From positions 1,238,501 through 1,302,500 of the forward strand of contig NC_090698.1 in the NCBI RefSeq assembly GCF_040954835.1: a stretch of DNA of 64,000 bases. Direction: 5' to 3'. The translations under genes were made by a program, and so were the position numbers. Each line of letters starts with the position of its first letter. Within the stretch, counting starts at the first letter, position 1. Under the pieces are notes generated by a model, which did no database searches, had not been told where the DNA came from, and saw only the letters and a list, made by a program, of their open reading frames with translations. Of this stretch, positions 11,729-24,615 are shown one piece after another. This DNA comes from Lepisosteus oculatus. Taxonomy: Eukaryota; Chordata; Actinopteri; Semionotiformes; Lepisosteidae.

Positions 11729-14700
11729 ACGCGGGGGCGGCCCGTCGCCCGCAACACCATCCACCCAGCACAGCCCTCACCCTGGCTCGCCCCAGCGTCC
11801 CCCACTCAGTGCAGCACTGCAGGGCTCCAGGAGGGACAGGCCCCTCACTGTCACTTACACCAGAGAGCACTCCTGCAGTCGCACACCTGGGAACGCAAGC
11901 GTTTGTAAAGGGCCCCCCGGTTCATTGCATCAAGGACGCAACACCTTCGTTTGCCGTTAGCTGCTGAGGCAGGCTTGCTGTTGGCCAGGCCGGGTCACAG
12001 GGGCAGCAGGGCTCCCTGGGAGGCTGGTCTTTCTCCCTGGAGCACCTCCGCCTGTGTTCCAGCACTCCTCCTGCTGTGAGCTGCGTGCAGTTGAGGTGCA
12101 GGATTGGACTGATCTGCAGCTGCTGTGATAAGGGTGAGGATTCAGCAGGCCAGCAGGAGGAGGGCAGTGTCGCCATGATTTGAAGATGCAGCTTTGGCGA
12201 TGCTCTGCATCCACCTGCGGAGCCCTGGGCCTCCTCCTTCATGCCCACAGCCAGCACGGTCAGCTTCTGTGAGTCTGTAGTGTCCGTACAACATCAAGTT
12301 GTTCATTGGGAGAATAGAGATTTTCATTTTGTGAGCTATATTTCAGGTGTTCTTTGCAGCATGACCTAAAGCTAGTTTTCCCCTTTCCTTGCGGTTGAGG
12401 TAGCTGGGGAATGATGCCTCAGCCTGTCTGAGGCTGCAGGGTGCTCAGCAGCTGGCGCCTGTTGCCGTGTCAGAAATGCAGGCGGAGATCACATCACTAC
12501 GCGACTGGCAGCGCTGTTTCTCACGTCTGACCCGAGAATCGCACCCAAAACAGCTCCTTCCACCAGGGACAACTGCTGCAAAAGCCAGGCCTTTCAGTGA
12601 AGGCAGTGCAGTCAGGAAAGAACAACCATCATCATACTTACATAGAAAATGATTAACAGTTTCTTCTGTTATTCAACAACTTTTGACGGTGGTGTGAGAA
12701 AAGGACAAGTCTGCTCTTGCACAAGTTTGATTCTCACTTCTTTCCTACACGGTAGTTCTAGTCTCCACTCTTGGTGCTTCGCGCTGCCCCGCTGGCAGGC
12801 GGTCCCTGGGGGGGTGTGGCCTCGCCCGCAGAGCGGCGGCGGCGCTCTGTTCTGTAGCGGTGAGTGCTCTTGTCTCCAGGACAGGCTCCTGGGAGCACCT
12901 TCAGCCTTCTGTTGCACAAAGAAGCTTGGTGCTCCTTCAGTACACTTGTCAATTAAAGAGAGTGTTAGTATCAGTGTGAGGCCAAAGAGAATGAAACGCC
13001 TAAGATGAGTGGTTAGTCGCATCAAAATCTCTCTTTGGCTCTTGAAAAAAGCAGTTGTGCACAGAAATAATGTGTGAAAGCATCCACTTCCTTGTTCATT
13101 TTATAGACTTGTTTGAGTAGGTAACCTTCCCCTGTGGAGATGTGGCTCTTTGAGTTTGACGTCTGAGATGAATTGTACTGTCAGGCTCTGAAGGACTTGT
13201 TGTAAAGGAGCCTTATCCAAGCGTTTGTCGTTCTCGCAGTCCAGTTCTGGGAGGGCCGGTCACACTGGTCTCCAGTTTTCCCCCTGCACAGCCCTCCCCT
13301 ACCCCAGCAGGACCGCCGTGGCCCTGCAGGCTCCAGGCCCTGGCTGTGTGTGAGAAACGTCCTCCTCTCCCGCGGAAAACACACTTCACTTTCCCTTGTT
13401 TGAACTGTGTCAGTTCCAGAGGACTCTAATTCTGAATTGCTGCTTTTTCGTCCAAAAGCTCACTCCTGCTCTAACACTCTTTATGGCTTTCTTGAGTGTG
13501 GCTAAACGTGTCACTAAGGGATAGAAATCTTGAATCTACGTCACCAGCAGAACTAGGGAAGTGCTGGAGCTGCAGCAGATGTGCACGTCCTCTGATGTGA
13601 GCCCACTGCTTCGTCAGCCTGCACCCTGCTGCAGATGATCTGAGATGCAACACTACATGTAAATAGAAACCTTTTTCTATGCAAACACTTCCACTTTGGG
13701 TTTTTTATGAAATGAAATAGCAATATGTTTTTACGTTATGTTGTGTAGTTTGTTGTTGTTGCTTGCTCTTGTGAGTGAGATTACTTTGAAAATCTAAGTG
13801 CCTTAAACGTCTGGACTGATACTGTAACTGGAGGTGTGTGAGATGGCAGCGAAGTGTTGTGTACAGCTTGTGTACTAGCCTAATTGTAAGGAGCTGGATT
13901 GTTGTAACTGATGGGCTTCCACTGTTACTGCTGGCAGCTGTGGTTCAGCTCTTCTGGCTGCAGGACAAGATCAGAGCTGTGCTCTGTGGGGCCCCTGTGT
14001 AGATCAGAGGATCAGGGGCTGCCTGCTCAGAGTGAGGGGTGTTCTGTGCCCCTGGCTCGCAGAGTGGGCAATAGGCAGGCAGGGGTGAAAATCCACACTT
14101 CCTGCACCCTGGCACGAGCCTGGTGCCGTTCCTGCAGCTGGCTCTACCCGTCCTGCAAGGAGAGACGGCTGTAAAGGGCAGGCATGTCTTCGTGTCTGCA
14201 CTCTCTCAGTCAGTGACTGAGACGGGGGAGGTGGGTGATAAATAACTGACACTTCCAAATGAAAAGAAGAAACTGAAACCGATTAGGAAACCTGAATGTC
14301 TGCCTGGAGACTCAGTAAACTTCTTGTTGTTGAGAAACACTCCTCCTGTCTCCTCGAAGGGAATGATGACATAATTAAGCTCTAAAACAGGATGATGTCT
14401 CTTTAGAGATGTAGTTCCAGTCAACACCTCTCTTGCACATTTGCCCACCCACTCTAAAATAAGTGGTGATTCTAGAGAACTGTTTGGTAAAGCAACGCTA
14501 ATCTGTTCTCTTCTTAATCACAAAATGTCCTGTTCAAATTCCTGTTCTTCAGGCCTTCTAATTGGCTCCTGACACAAGGTGTTCCTTCACTGTTGCAGGT
14601 AGTGCTTCACTTTCAGGGACCACGTCTGTTCACTAAGTCTGAATACTGATACATGAGTGAATGTGGGTGGGTCAGGTCTTACAAGGAGCTCGAAGCACTC

Positions 14701-17700
14701 TGCCATTTCCTAAGGTTGAAGGTTTTGCACACGTTCAAGTATCATATTAACTGGGGAAGTCTTATATTCCGTAAGGATGGTTACAGTTTCCCTATGGCTT
14801 ATTAATTTAGAGCTCCTTCTATGCATCTGACACTTTCATGCAACTCTGCATCATAGGCCTGTAGCCTGGGCCTTGGACAGCCCCTGCCCCCAACAGCCAC
14901 GCGTCTTGGCCAGGGCGGCACTCTGCTGCCGCCCGCTGGTGGAGGCTGAGAGGGAGTGGGCAAGTTCACAGCAGGAAGCGATGGAGGGCCCTTAGAAACT
15001 TCCCTCCTGACTGTTGGTTGGTAATTGTTGTTTGTTAACTATTGTATTAGTAATGGGTACTTCACAGATCAGTATGCATGTCGTATGGGGAAGATAACGT
15101 TACACGATTAAGTGTCTATGAGATGGGTGTAGGTTCGTTAGCTGTATTTCGCTATTTGCTGGTCCACACAGCACCATGCCATTGCCTTTACCTGCTTGAC
15201 TCCAACAGAAACGTCCAGAGTGACTTCACTCCCGGTCTCCAGCACAGTAGTCCCGCCCCGGCCCTGGAGTCCCACTCTCTGCTGGTTTCCCTTCCAGCTG
15301 AGCTCGACTCCTCCAGTGCGGATGGACGACTTTATCCATCTGCTTGCCCAGTGAGACTTTTCCTTAACTTGTTTCTTCAGTCTGTGCTTGTGTTAAAATC
15401 ACTTGACTACCTGACACAAGTACACAAGTAACTTGCAGCAGCACGCTGGGCTGAACGCAGGCTGTCCTCAACGTTATTTCAGATAGAACAGCTCTTACTA
15501 GCTGAGAAAGTGATGAACAGACTCAGCTGGGAATAACACTGTATCAGACAGTGAGTTTTATTTCTGTGGAGGTCCTATTAGTTACATTTCAGGAACCACA
15601 TCCGTACGAGGGCATTTCTGAAACACTCAGCTTGGTACAGGGCCGATGCCAATTAAAAGGCTAGAAGGTATTTCTAAGTGATTAAATCAGCCTGACTAAT
15701 ATGGCCCTAATAGAAAACTGACATTGATGAGCTTGTGAGCAGGAACTCAACTGGAACAATAAGCAGAAGAGCCCGTGATTCTCCAGGACCAGGGTTGGGA
15801 AACGCTGCTCTAGGGAATGTTTATGCTGGTCTGAATTTTCTTTTCCTTTTGTTTTCAGTAGGTGTGGGCTGTGTGCGTTTCCTTTTGGAATTTAGAGTGT
15901 GATATTTACAAACCAAGCACCACGAGTGCAGACGTGACTATGGCAAAACTCTGCATGATAGGAAAAACTCTTTGGGTTTAATTCCTCTTAGAAACAGATT
16001 GATCCCTAAGGGATCACTACATAGTACATGGAGCTATAGAAACTCACTCTTTCTGTATCTGTACCTATATATACCTTGTAAGCACGTATTGTATACTTTT
16101 ATAGAAGATAATCACAGTTGTAGTTACTACACTACAAAAAACATCACGCCACTCTGGAATCAGTCCAAAGAAGAGCAGTTAAGTACATTTCTTGGCTCAA
16201 GCGAGTGTCCTAAACTGACAGGCTAGGAGAACACGACTCCTTTCATCGGAACAGAGAAGAACATGAGGGGACCCGAAACAATGGGGAAGCGCATTGAAGA
16301 CAGCACAGGAGGCATGTCTTTACACCAAGGGTTGGCGGGGTTGGTAACGAGCTGCCCAGCTGTGAGGTGGAATCTGACCCTCTGGCTTGTTTCGGGCAGC
16401 AGCTGGCTGAGATCCTCAGATCAGCGAGTCGCTAGCGGCCCAGCGAGAGACGGTCTGAATCTGCAAACCCCATGTTTGCGGTGTCCAGTGAATTGTGTAT
16501 TTAGCTTTTTTTCAGTGGGCGAGGTGGCTTGTGCAACACACTTTCAGAAATAGCCCGAGTGCCTGCGGCCGAGCCGGAGCGCTCCGCGGCGCGCGAGTAG
16601 GAGTCCCGCTCCCGCTGGGAGCTGCCGCAGAAGAGGGGCCGGCTCTGCACGCGCCTGCGTCCCCTTACAGTGGCTCATTGGAAACGCACCCCGTCCTGTG
16701 TCTGCAGTCCCCTCCACTCGGCCCTCTCTCAGCTCTCCTCTCTCAGCTTCGCTACACCAAAGAGTTTCGAGAACCGTTTCTATATCAAAGGGATCCAAAA
16801 GGGTTCAATGTGAATACATCTTCCATTTCTTTTTTTTATCATGTTTTGTACTCCAAAGTGTTTTATTTTTCTAAACTATGTTACTGTGATATTATAATAA
16901 ACATATGAAAGCAAAAAAAAATCTTTCTTTGTGTGACCTTCCCCTTTCTGGTGCAATCCTCCTCCGCTTCGTTTCCACACTGGTCTGAGAGGTACATGAA
17001 TCTGATGGGCTGTTGGTCCACAGTAGGGGATCGGCGGCGCAGTGTCGTTTTTTAAACCTGTTCACTCCGTGTTTCCCTCCATGCTCCACAGCAGGAATGA
17101 ATCTGCTCTTTGGTCTTGTGATATTGTGTAGAGCAGTTATCGTGATATTCTGCAGCTGATTTTTAAAGTTCCCATTGCAGTCCCATATGGGCATCACATT
17201 TTGCTTTGATACTAAGAGTCCTGAAAATGCCCCTGCAAGTATTTATTGTTTAGTTTGAAATATCAGCTGAAACACTCCCCCTTGTGTTCCTGTTTAATTC
17301 GCTGCTGTTCTCGGTCCGCAGCAGTGGGAGGCTGCAAGCATCCTTCTTGCTTTCCACCTCTGTCGTACCGGTGAAGCACATGACCTTGATCACCTCCCCC
17401 CCCTGCTCCTGTGCGTGACCTGGATCGCCTGGCCACGCCCCAGACGGTTGCCCTGGCAGCAGTATTCAAACAGGCCTGGCCGTGAGAGACTGAGTACAGA
17501 CAGGAGCACTCTGATGTTCCGGGCAAAGGCAGAGCTACCGCTGGGACTGCTGACAGGCTGCTGTTGCAAAATGCTGGACCTGAAAGTTCATCTGATTACT
17601 GTACTAAAGAGCCCAGGTGACGGGTTACAGGGTGGTTCCTGGGACCAGTGTTTATACACAGTGCCGTTAAGAGGTTCGGCCTGAGCACTGTTCTCAACCT

Positions 17701-19725
17701 ACTGGAGTCATACCTGAGCTTGTCATGAGTGTGTTTTCATACTGCCGTGATTCCTGGACGTATTGAGCCAGGCTGGAGAGATGCAATTCTGTTAGATGAA
17801 GTTGAAGGGGGGGGGTGGTCCTGCACCTAACAGGGGAAATAACACTGAACTGATTGCTGGGGTGAGAGTTAGGTGACAGATCTCACCGCTTCAGAACCAG
17901 GCCAGTCTCGTCGTTTCACATCAGCCTTCTCCCTGAGCTCTTCTCTGACATACTCAAACCAGACAAAGCCAACAGGCTCATTAATCATGAGCCTTCAGAC
18001 TTCAGGACAGAGCTGTGCTTTATAGCCTTTTGAACACATTTAAGGTGAATTTGCAAAAGCAATGCACTTTATTTTCTGGAAGAATACTGTGTTTTGTGTG
18101 TGAAAGGCTCAGCACTTGGAACATGTTGAAGTGCTGTAATACCCTGCTGCATACAGGAGTCCAGAGAGAGGACACTCCTGCTTGCTTGTGCTTTGCTGTG
18201 ACTAGTGTGTTGCCAGTGAGGGGAAGGGGATGAACATCGCCTCCTGCTGGCCGTAGTCAGACACAGCGCCGAACAGGCTTCTCTTGGCTCCGGTAGGGGC
18301 TCCTCTGATCCAGGTACACAAGCTTCAGGGTGCTGTCGCCCATCCAGGGCGTCTGGATCGGTCTTCCAGGGAATCAGCCTGCTGGGCGTCTCCAGTCCTG
18401 GCACCTGAAGAGCATGAAAGAGCAGCCTTGTCAATAGTGAAATGATTTGATTTGAAAAAGAAAACTCATTCAAATCTGGCCTGTTTTGCATAACTCAGCC
18501 CGAGTGTGTGTGTGTGTGTGGAAGTGTGTCAGGTTCAGTGTGATGCTGCCAGTTTTCTTCAGGATTCAGGGTTTGTTTTTCTAACCCCTATGGGCTCAGG
18601 TTACCTGTGTCTAACGCAGTGGCTCCTACTACGGTCACGGGGTTTGAGGGGAGATCTGTGGGATTTCCTACTGGCTCTGCGGGGAGCCAATCAGCTGCCT
18701 GGGCTGGGCTGCCCCGCGCTGCCGGGGTGAAAGCGACGCCTTGCAGGCTGGCTGGGCTCGGGCTGCTCCAGAGCGACCGGTCGGCTCGCCCGCTCAGCAA
18801 GGGAGCCTCTCCTGGCAGCAGACACAAAGACACTGCAGCAGATCTGCAAGCACGTCTGCTGCTGCATGCGGCTGGGAAACTTCTGGTGTCTCAGTTTTCA
18901 TTTGGAAAAGAAGCCAAGATTGAGCCTGGATTCAGACCAGCTGTGTTTTCCATAGCGCCTGGTCTGCAGCGTCTCTCAGCGGAGGTTGGTTCTCAATAGT
19001 CTTGTTTGCAAGGAAGGGCCCGGATCAGCGACAGTGGAGTCCCGGTGCCTGGGATATAGAGCCCGCTGTCCTCCAGCTGGAGTGGGCACAACGCACAGAA
19101 CAACACAGCTGCCTCTTCTGAGGGATTTGGAAGTGGAGAAGTTAATCCCTCATGTTCACACTTTTTATTTTTATCTTGAAAGCACCTTGTTCTTCAGCTT
19201 TGCTTGGTAATTTTAGGGGTCTGATCATTGACTGAACACTTTCTTTTTAGGATTTATTTGTGCTAAAGACACTTTTACATGAACTCTTGGCCACCTTCAA
19301 GTGCAGTGGGACTTTTTTTAAAAAACGACTGTCTTTGACTCAGTAAGACACTCTATACATCTTCTAGAGGTTTGGTATTGAGGATTTTTCTCCTTCTCAG
19401 TGTCTCTCTTGCAAGAAAAAAGGCAAAACAAGTATTTGTTGGTGTTATTGTAAAATTATTTCCCCTCTCTGATCCATTTTTCTTTTGTGCTGAAATCAGT
19501 CAAGGCAGGGACATCAGACAGCTGTCTTGGGTGGTCCTGCTTCAGTCAGAAGGATGTGTCGCCCAGCGGGATCCTGAAAGACCGTTTCCAAGCCTTCGGA
19601 GTTTGCTCTTTAATCAGACCTGTACTTCTGTGACAGTACTGTCAACAGTAAACGCAACCTGGAAAAAGACCTGCGTCAGGATCCGGTTCTAAAGGAGTGT
19701 TCGCCGGGGTTTCCCAGGGTCCGGC
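11729..19725. other. Long non-coding stretch between the two SIX genes
   Basis: No exon of a known gene was recognised. The left part may be six5 3' UTR. The clearest end signal is AATAAA at 16896, followed by an A-rich run, but attribution to six5 would need a 5 kb UTR and is unproven. A CTCF-like site (reverse of CCACCAGCGGGCGGCAG) is near 14924. A dispersed-repeat tail, CTCCAGGACCAGGGTTGGGA, is at about 15780. A GC-rich part with GAGCCAATCAG at about 18674 may belong to the promoter of the next SIX gene. Confidence 0.45.
16896..16901 (+). terminator. Candidate polyadenylation signal
   Basis: AATAAA followed within 20 bases by an A-run. It is the only strong plus-strand signal with an A-rich end in this gap. 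Which transcript uses it, if any, is not known. Confidence 0.3.
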
Positions 19726-22421
19726 ATGGCGTTCGGCTTCTCCCAGGACCAGGTGGCGTGCGTCTGCGAGGTCCTGCTGCAGCGGGGCAGCGTGGAGCGC
19801 CTGGGCCGCTTCCTGTGGTCGCTGCCGCCCTGCGACCTCCTGCACAGGAACGAGAGCGTGCTCAAGGCCAAGGCCCTGGTGGCCTTTCACCACGGCAGCT
19901 TCCGAGAGCTCTACCAGCTGCTGGAGAGCCAGCCCTTCTCCCCGCACAACCACGGCTACCTGCAGCAGCTGTGGCTCAGGGCGCACTACCTGGAGGCCGA
20001 GAGGCTGAGGGGGCGCCCCCTGGGGGCTGTGGGCAAGTACCGCGTCCGGCGCAAGTTCCCCCTGCCGCGCACCATCTGGGACGGGGAAGAGACCAGCTAC
20101 TGCTTCAAGGTACCGCTGAGCTTCCTGCCATAGTCCCACTCCTGGGAGTGAGAGACTCCAGGTGGCCATTTCTCCTCCCTCCATCCCTGTGTCCGTCTGT
20201 CAGCCTGACACTGGGACAGCGTAACAGGTTACTACCACTTTGCGGGTCTTCTTAATCAGACAACAAAGGCAGAGTTCATGTAGCCCACCTTGTGTTATTT
20301 TTAGTCTGTTTAGAAGCAACTCACATATATGTGCTCAACATCCAGATCACCTACAGAACTGAAATTGTAAAGGAACATTAAAGCAGCTGCCTAGTCTTTA
20401 GAGTACAGGACCATCTACAGTCATAGTCTTCAGTAACCTGTCCTGTGCAGCAATCCTGTCCCCAGTTGTTCGTTTTTGCTGACACACAGTGAACACTCTC
20501 TTTCTCCATGCTGACTTTCTTGCGAGTGAAGATGCTGCCGTTTGGACTTTCTCCTGCTCTTTTCTTGTGCTGCATCTTGCTGCAGTTATCTGAGGTTTAC
20601 TGTCTCACCTCACGACAACTGAGCTCATCAAACACACCTGGAAAGGTTTTAATAGATACTGCCGGGCGTTGAAAGGACTTTCCGGCCGAGATGAAAGGCA
20701 AGTGTGTTTGGGCTGCCGTCTCCTGCTCGAAGGCTTGTGTCGACAGATCCAGACCGGTCAGACTGGTTTTGGGGAGTTAGAACGTGTTTCTGGCAGAACC
20801 TCTGCATGTTGCCTGACACGGCTGTGAGGGAGCTGACACATCTGGTTTTGTTTTCTTTCTTAAAAGCTGCTTGACGTGAGAGCAGCTTACATAAAGGGCA
20901 GTGGGAGTGTGGAACGAGCTTTCCGTGCTGTTGAAGGCGTCTTCTTCACAGGCTTGATGGGCCAGCTGGTCTCCTCTCTTCTGTCAACTTTCTCATGTTC
21001 TTTTTTTCTGCTATTTCTAACCCTTCCCTCCCTGCATCAACCATAGGAATTAAAAAAGTTTTAAATCTATGAAGGAGTATTTATCCTGTTCTTGTCCTTA
21101 GTATTGGGCTTTCCCTTGCAGCAGCAACAGCAAGAACCTGTTGCATTCCAGTTTTTGCCTTCCTTGGGTTTAAAGATATGTGCTATCACCATCACATTTC
21201 TGCAGGTGAAAGCCTGTAGTGTCCAGGTGTCAGCTTGCTGTGGCTGTGCTCTGTGCTCTGTGCAGTGCTCCAGGCTGCAGTCACACTGTAGAGCCAGAGC
21301 TGGTTTGTGAGGAGGCCGTGGGTGAGTGGGGCTGAGGGCGAAGCTTTGCCGATGGAGGCACTGCGCTTTGACGGCTCATGAGGGTGCCAGGGTGAGAGAG
21401 AGGGCACCCCGCTCAGCAGCTGTCAGCGAGCCTCCACGGCCCAGTGAGGGAGATATTCAGGCGCGCCCGTGCCTGCTCACACTGCTGCATGATCTGGCAA
21501 CCCCTCATTGTGTGCTGCGTCAAGTGCTTAGGAATCTCTCCATTAATCCCTCAGTGCTCTTGTGCCGTGCCCATGCTCAATCCACAAGTTTACTTTGCTT
21601 CACCATGACTGTACAACTGCTTTCTCACCACCACTGTCCTCCACTGCACGCTGGTGCAGCGATGACTTTCCTGTGGTTTACCACACTTGTGTTTGCTTCA
21701 TTGTTAAACTACAGTGCAGGTGGACCGGTTATAGGCTTGCTGCTTCTTTAGTGTATTGGTGTGGCTTCCAGAGTGTCGTGTGATGTTTTTTCTGAGCTAC
21801 AGTATCCCTACATCCCTGCCGTTACTGTGAGAGCTGCTGTCTGGCTCAGGGGCGCAAGCGCTGTCGGGGCGTCTCCCTGCTGAAAGACACTGAGGGGTCC
21901 CTCCTCAGGGTCTCGCCTCAGGGCCCAGGCCTCAGGGCCCAGGCCTCAGGGTGCTGACCGCCGGTGTGTTTCTGTGTCGTCCCCAGGAGAAGTCCCGCGG
22001 CGTCCTGAGGCAGTGGTACCTCCACAAGCCGTACCCCTCCCCACGGGAGAAGCGCGAGCTGGCTGAGGCCACAGGGCTGACCACCACACAGGTCAGCAAC
22101 TGGTTCAAGAACCGCAGGCAGAGGGACCGGGCCTCGAGCTCCAGGGACAGGTGACCCCTCTCTCCACCTCCCTTCACAGGCGCAGTCTTGCGGGGGGGCA
22201 ATCAGATCGGGGGTTGAGCTGACCAAGCTGGGACTAAAGGGCAGTGGAACTGGACAGCGTGCAGGTCTATCACCACAGAGAGCAGGGGTGAACGTGCAGA
22301 CTCCATGCAGAAGGTGTTCCAGACTGATCTTGAACCCAGGACCCAAAATCTGAGATAGACTGACCACCCAGCCAAAACACCTGGCAATATCCTCTTTCAT
22401 GATGTAGTTTAGTACGAACTC

Positions 22422-22462
<41 letters not shown>

Positions 22463-23004
22463 GCGTCCCAAAACTCTGGAATTTTATGTCCCTGCTGCAG
22501 TTCTAACCTTTTGTGTTTCTTATATGTGCTTATTCTGCAATTGGCTGTACTTATAACCATTTTCTTTTGTTTGAACTTTTTTACACTCCTGTAAAGCACT
22601 TCGAGATGCTACTTTTAAAGGCGCTATATGAAATAGTAACAGTAACAGCCAGCAGCAGGGTTCTGTGGGTCTAGCGGGGTGTGCACTGGGTCCCAGGACG
22701 AATAAAACTGCTCGGGGTCACCTACCCTCCTTCCAGCTGCGAGGGTCTCGTCAGCTGAAGCCACTGACGCTGTGCCTCTCTGTCTGCCCTCAGGGAGAGG
22801 GAGAGCTCCGGCCAGCCCTGCGGCTCTCAGCAGCGGTCCCCCGCTGACCTGGGGCCAGGGTACCCCAGCTCTGATGACGACCTTTCACCTCCACAGAGCC
22901 CCCGACTCCTGTATCCCAGCCTGGGGCCCCCACCCCCACACCGGCAGCACCTCCCACCCGCGCCCCTGCTGGGAGTGGATCTTGGAGACCTGGGGGACCC
23001 CTGA
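19726..23004 (+). CDS. six9: SIX1/2-class homeobox transcription factor (six9-like)
   Basis: Coding exons are 19726-20109, 21987-22150 and 22794-23004 (phases 0 and 2), joining to 252 aa. The SIX domain is at residues 4-118 and the homeodomain at 119-178, with [10 protein letters not shown]. Nearly every block matches SIX1/SIX2: [40 protein letters not shown], and [20 protein letters not shown]. The end VDLGDLGDP recalls the SIX1/2 terminus VDLGS. It is shorter than SIX1 (284 aa), mainly in the tail. Mammals have no SIX1/2-class gene next to SIX5, while teleosts have six9, so I infer this is that gene. The symbol is less certain than the class. A short acidic stretch, [12 protein letters not shown], after the homeodomain mirrors the SIX1 stretch EEEFSPPQSP. 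Expected role: DNA-binding developmental regulator working with EYA. Confidence 0.85.
20925..21005 (-). repeat. Dispersed repeat, start piece (gar-type GAACATGAGAA family)
   Basis: On the minus strand it begins GAACATGAGAAAGTTGACAG, then GAGGAGACCAGCTGGCCCATC. The same order is seen at 40.65 kb (plus strand). It is one end of a longer dispersed element whose other parts appear at 33.37, 34.27, 39.70, 41.58 and 53.6 kb. No coding capacity is seen. Confidence 0.5.
22340..22645 (+). mobile_element. LINE-2-like 3' tail with (ATA)n microsatellite
   Basis: An AATAAT array at about 22420-22460 is followed by AAAACTCTGGAATTTTATG, CTGTAAAGCACTTCGAGATG and GGCGCTATATGAAATAG. These blocks are usual at the ends of fish L2/CR1-type LINEs. 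It lies in intron 2 of the six9-like gene. Confidence 0.6.
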
Positions 23005-23261
23005 GCCAGGGGAGACGCTGGGGCACAGGTGTGGGGGGGCCTCCCTCCCCCCCGCAGTGAAACTCGAGCACAGTCTCATCGGCGGCTCTGTGGAAACCTC
23101 ACTGGCAACAGCCCAGCACCCCTCTGTATTCAGGGCCCTGGAGTCCTGTACCCAGCGGTCACTCAGAGATTCACTCTACTGTCTTACCCCACAGTAAAAC
23201 ACCTTTGTCATCTTTATCTAGTATCCTTATACTTATATCCTATACTTAGGAGCAAGTAAAG

Positions 23262-23440
23262 ATTCCCTGCTGGAAAGAGAAGGAAGAAAACGGAACGTTT
23301 CGCCGGTGGAGCCTTCTTCAGCACTCTTCGGTTGACACCTGACGAAGGCTCCACCGCCGAAACGTTCCATTTTCTTCCTTCTCTTTCCAGCAGGGAATAA
23401 ACCTATTGATCCTTTGCAGCCTACGCTTGCCAACGCAGCT
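23262..23440. repeat. Inverted pair of a dispersed repeat (Penelope-like?)
   Basis: Left arm 23262-23317 and right arm 23341-23398 are reverse complements with only about two mismatches over 50 bases, separated by about 23 bases. Each arm reads GAAGGCTCCACCG..GAAACG followed by TTTTCTTCCTTCTCTTTCC and AGCAGGGAATAA. The right arm runs on with CCTTTGCAGCCTACGC. The pair could form a long hairpin in RNA. The CTGACGA..GCCGAAAC core recalls the hammerhead-like motif of Penelope-type elements, but this is inference. Confidence 0.6.
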
Positions 23441-24309
23441 CCACTTATCCTATCCTTACAGGACTTGCACTATTGCGCATTTTAAAGTCCTTCCTGTGAT
23501 GTGACCCAACAGTTTGCTCAGACTTGTTTCTGTGCACACCAAGGCAGTAATCGAAGGTCTTGCCGCCGTCGCTATCAGCAGTGGGCTTGAACAGACCCCC
23601 CCTTGCCGGGCTGAGGGGGCGTAAATGCAGACATGCAGGAATCTCTCCTCTCCCCCAGGCTTTCCACTGCAGAAAGGCTGATATAGCATCAGGGCTGCCC
23701 GGCCCTTCAGAGCAGCAGGAAGAAAGCCCGAGCTTCTCTTCCCGTTCACATTCCTTCCAGAACGTGCTGCACTGTCAGCCTCCCTGGACTACAGAAGTCA
23801 CACAGGGCTGCAGATACTCCACATTTTAAACAAGGAAAAAAACACCCAAAGGACCACCTGCTTAACGTGAAGGGAAACCAGGAGAAGGAACTGGTGTTTT
23901 AATCTTTTGCCACATGGAGGGTCATTTTCCCCCCCAAAAAAAAACAGTGCTGAAAACACACTGGGACCAGAACTGTACAAATAACAGCCCTGGGCAAAAC
24001 ACTGAAGTGAACTGCCCAGCACCAGCAGGGCGACACGAAGCTAACAGTAAAGCAGGGTGCGATCACTCTTGTTCATCCACGGCGGCTGAGTCTTCCTGCC
24101 TGCAGCCCTGGGCCCCTCCAGAGAGCTGCAGCAGCTCGACAGCGCTTCCAGGCTGAAGAGGGTGTTAGACGCATGTCTTCTGTCAAGGGCAAATCACAAC
24201 TGGTTTACACGTAGTTCAAGCAGGGAGCTGCGTCAGCAGGCGCAGGCTGCAGAGGAACACGTAAAGGCTTATTCCTGCGGAAAAGAGAAGCAGGGAAACA
24301 CAGCGTTTG

Positions 24310-24400
24310 GACTGGGGAGCCTCAGGTGCGAGGAAGGCGGCCCAGCCGAAACGTCGGGTTTCTTCTCAGCGTGGAATAAACCTTTAGTTCACACTTCCGT
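24310..24400 (+). repeat. Copy of the GCCGAAACGT repeat
   Basis: GAGGAAGGCGGCCCAGCCGA, then AACGTCGGGTTTCTTCTCAG and CGTGGAATAAACCTTTAG, keep the order of the 23.3 kb element without the hairpin partner. Confidence 0.6.
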
Positions 24401-24609
24401 GGTTCTGACAGAATGTTTTGATCCTGCGGTGCCTCCCCCTGCTGGCAGCAGCAGGAATAGGAACGGACTGGGAAGAGTGGGGGGGGATGTGAAGATCAGG
24501 AGGATGGAAGAGACACCAGCCTGTCTCAAGCTGCACGCTCCAGCGTCGCTACAGACAGCCAGGCCCAAGGGACAGTGGACACCCCACAAGCGTTGAACAC
24601 AAGTGCAAA

Positions 24610-24615
24610 TTTATT
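24610..24615 (-). terminator. Probable qpctl polyadenylation signal
   Basis: AATAAA on the minus strand, 730 bases downstream of the qpctl stop, is the first canonical signal after it. The region between (24616-25342) shows no other gene and is read as qpctl 3' UTR. Confidence 0.5.
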
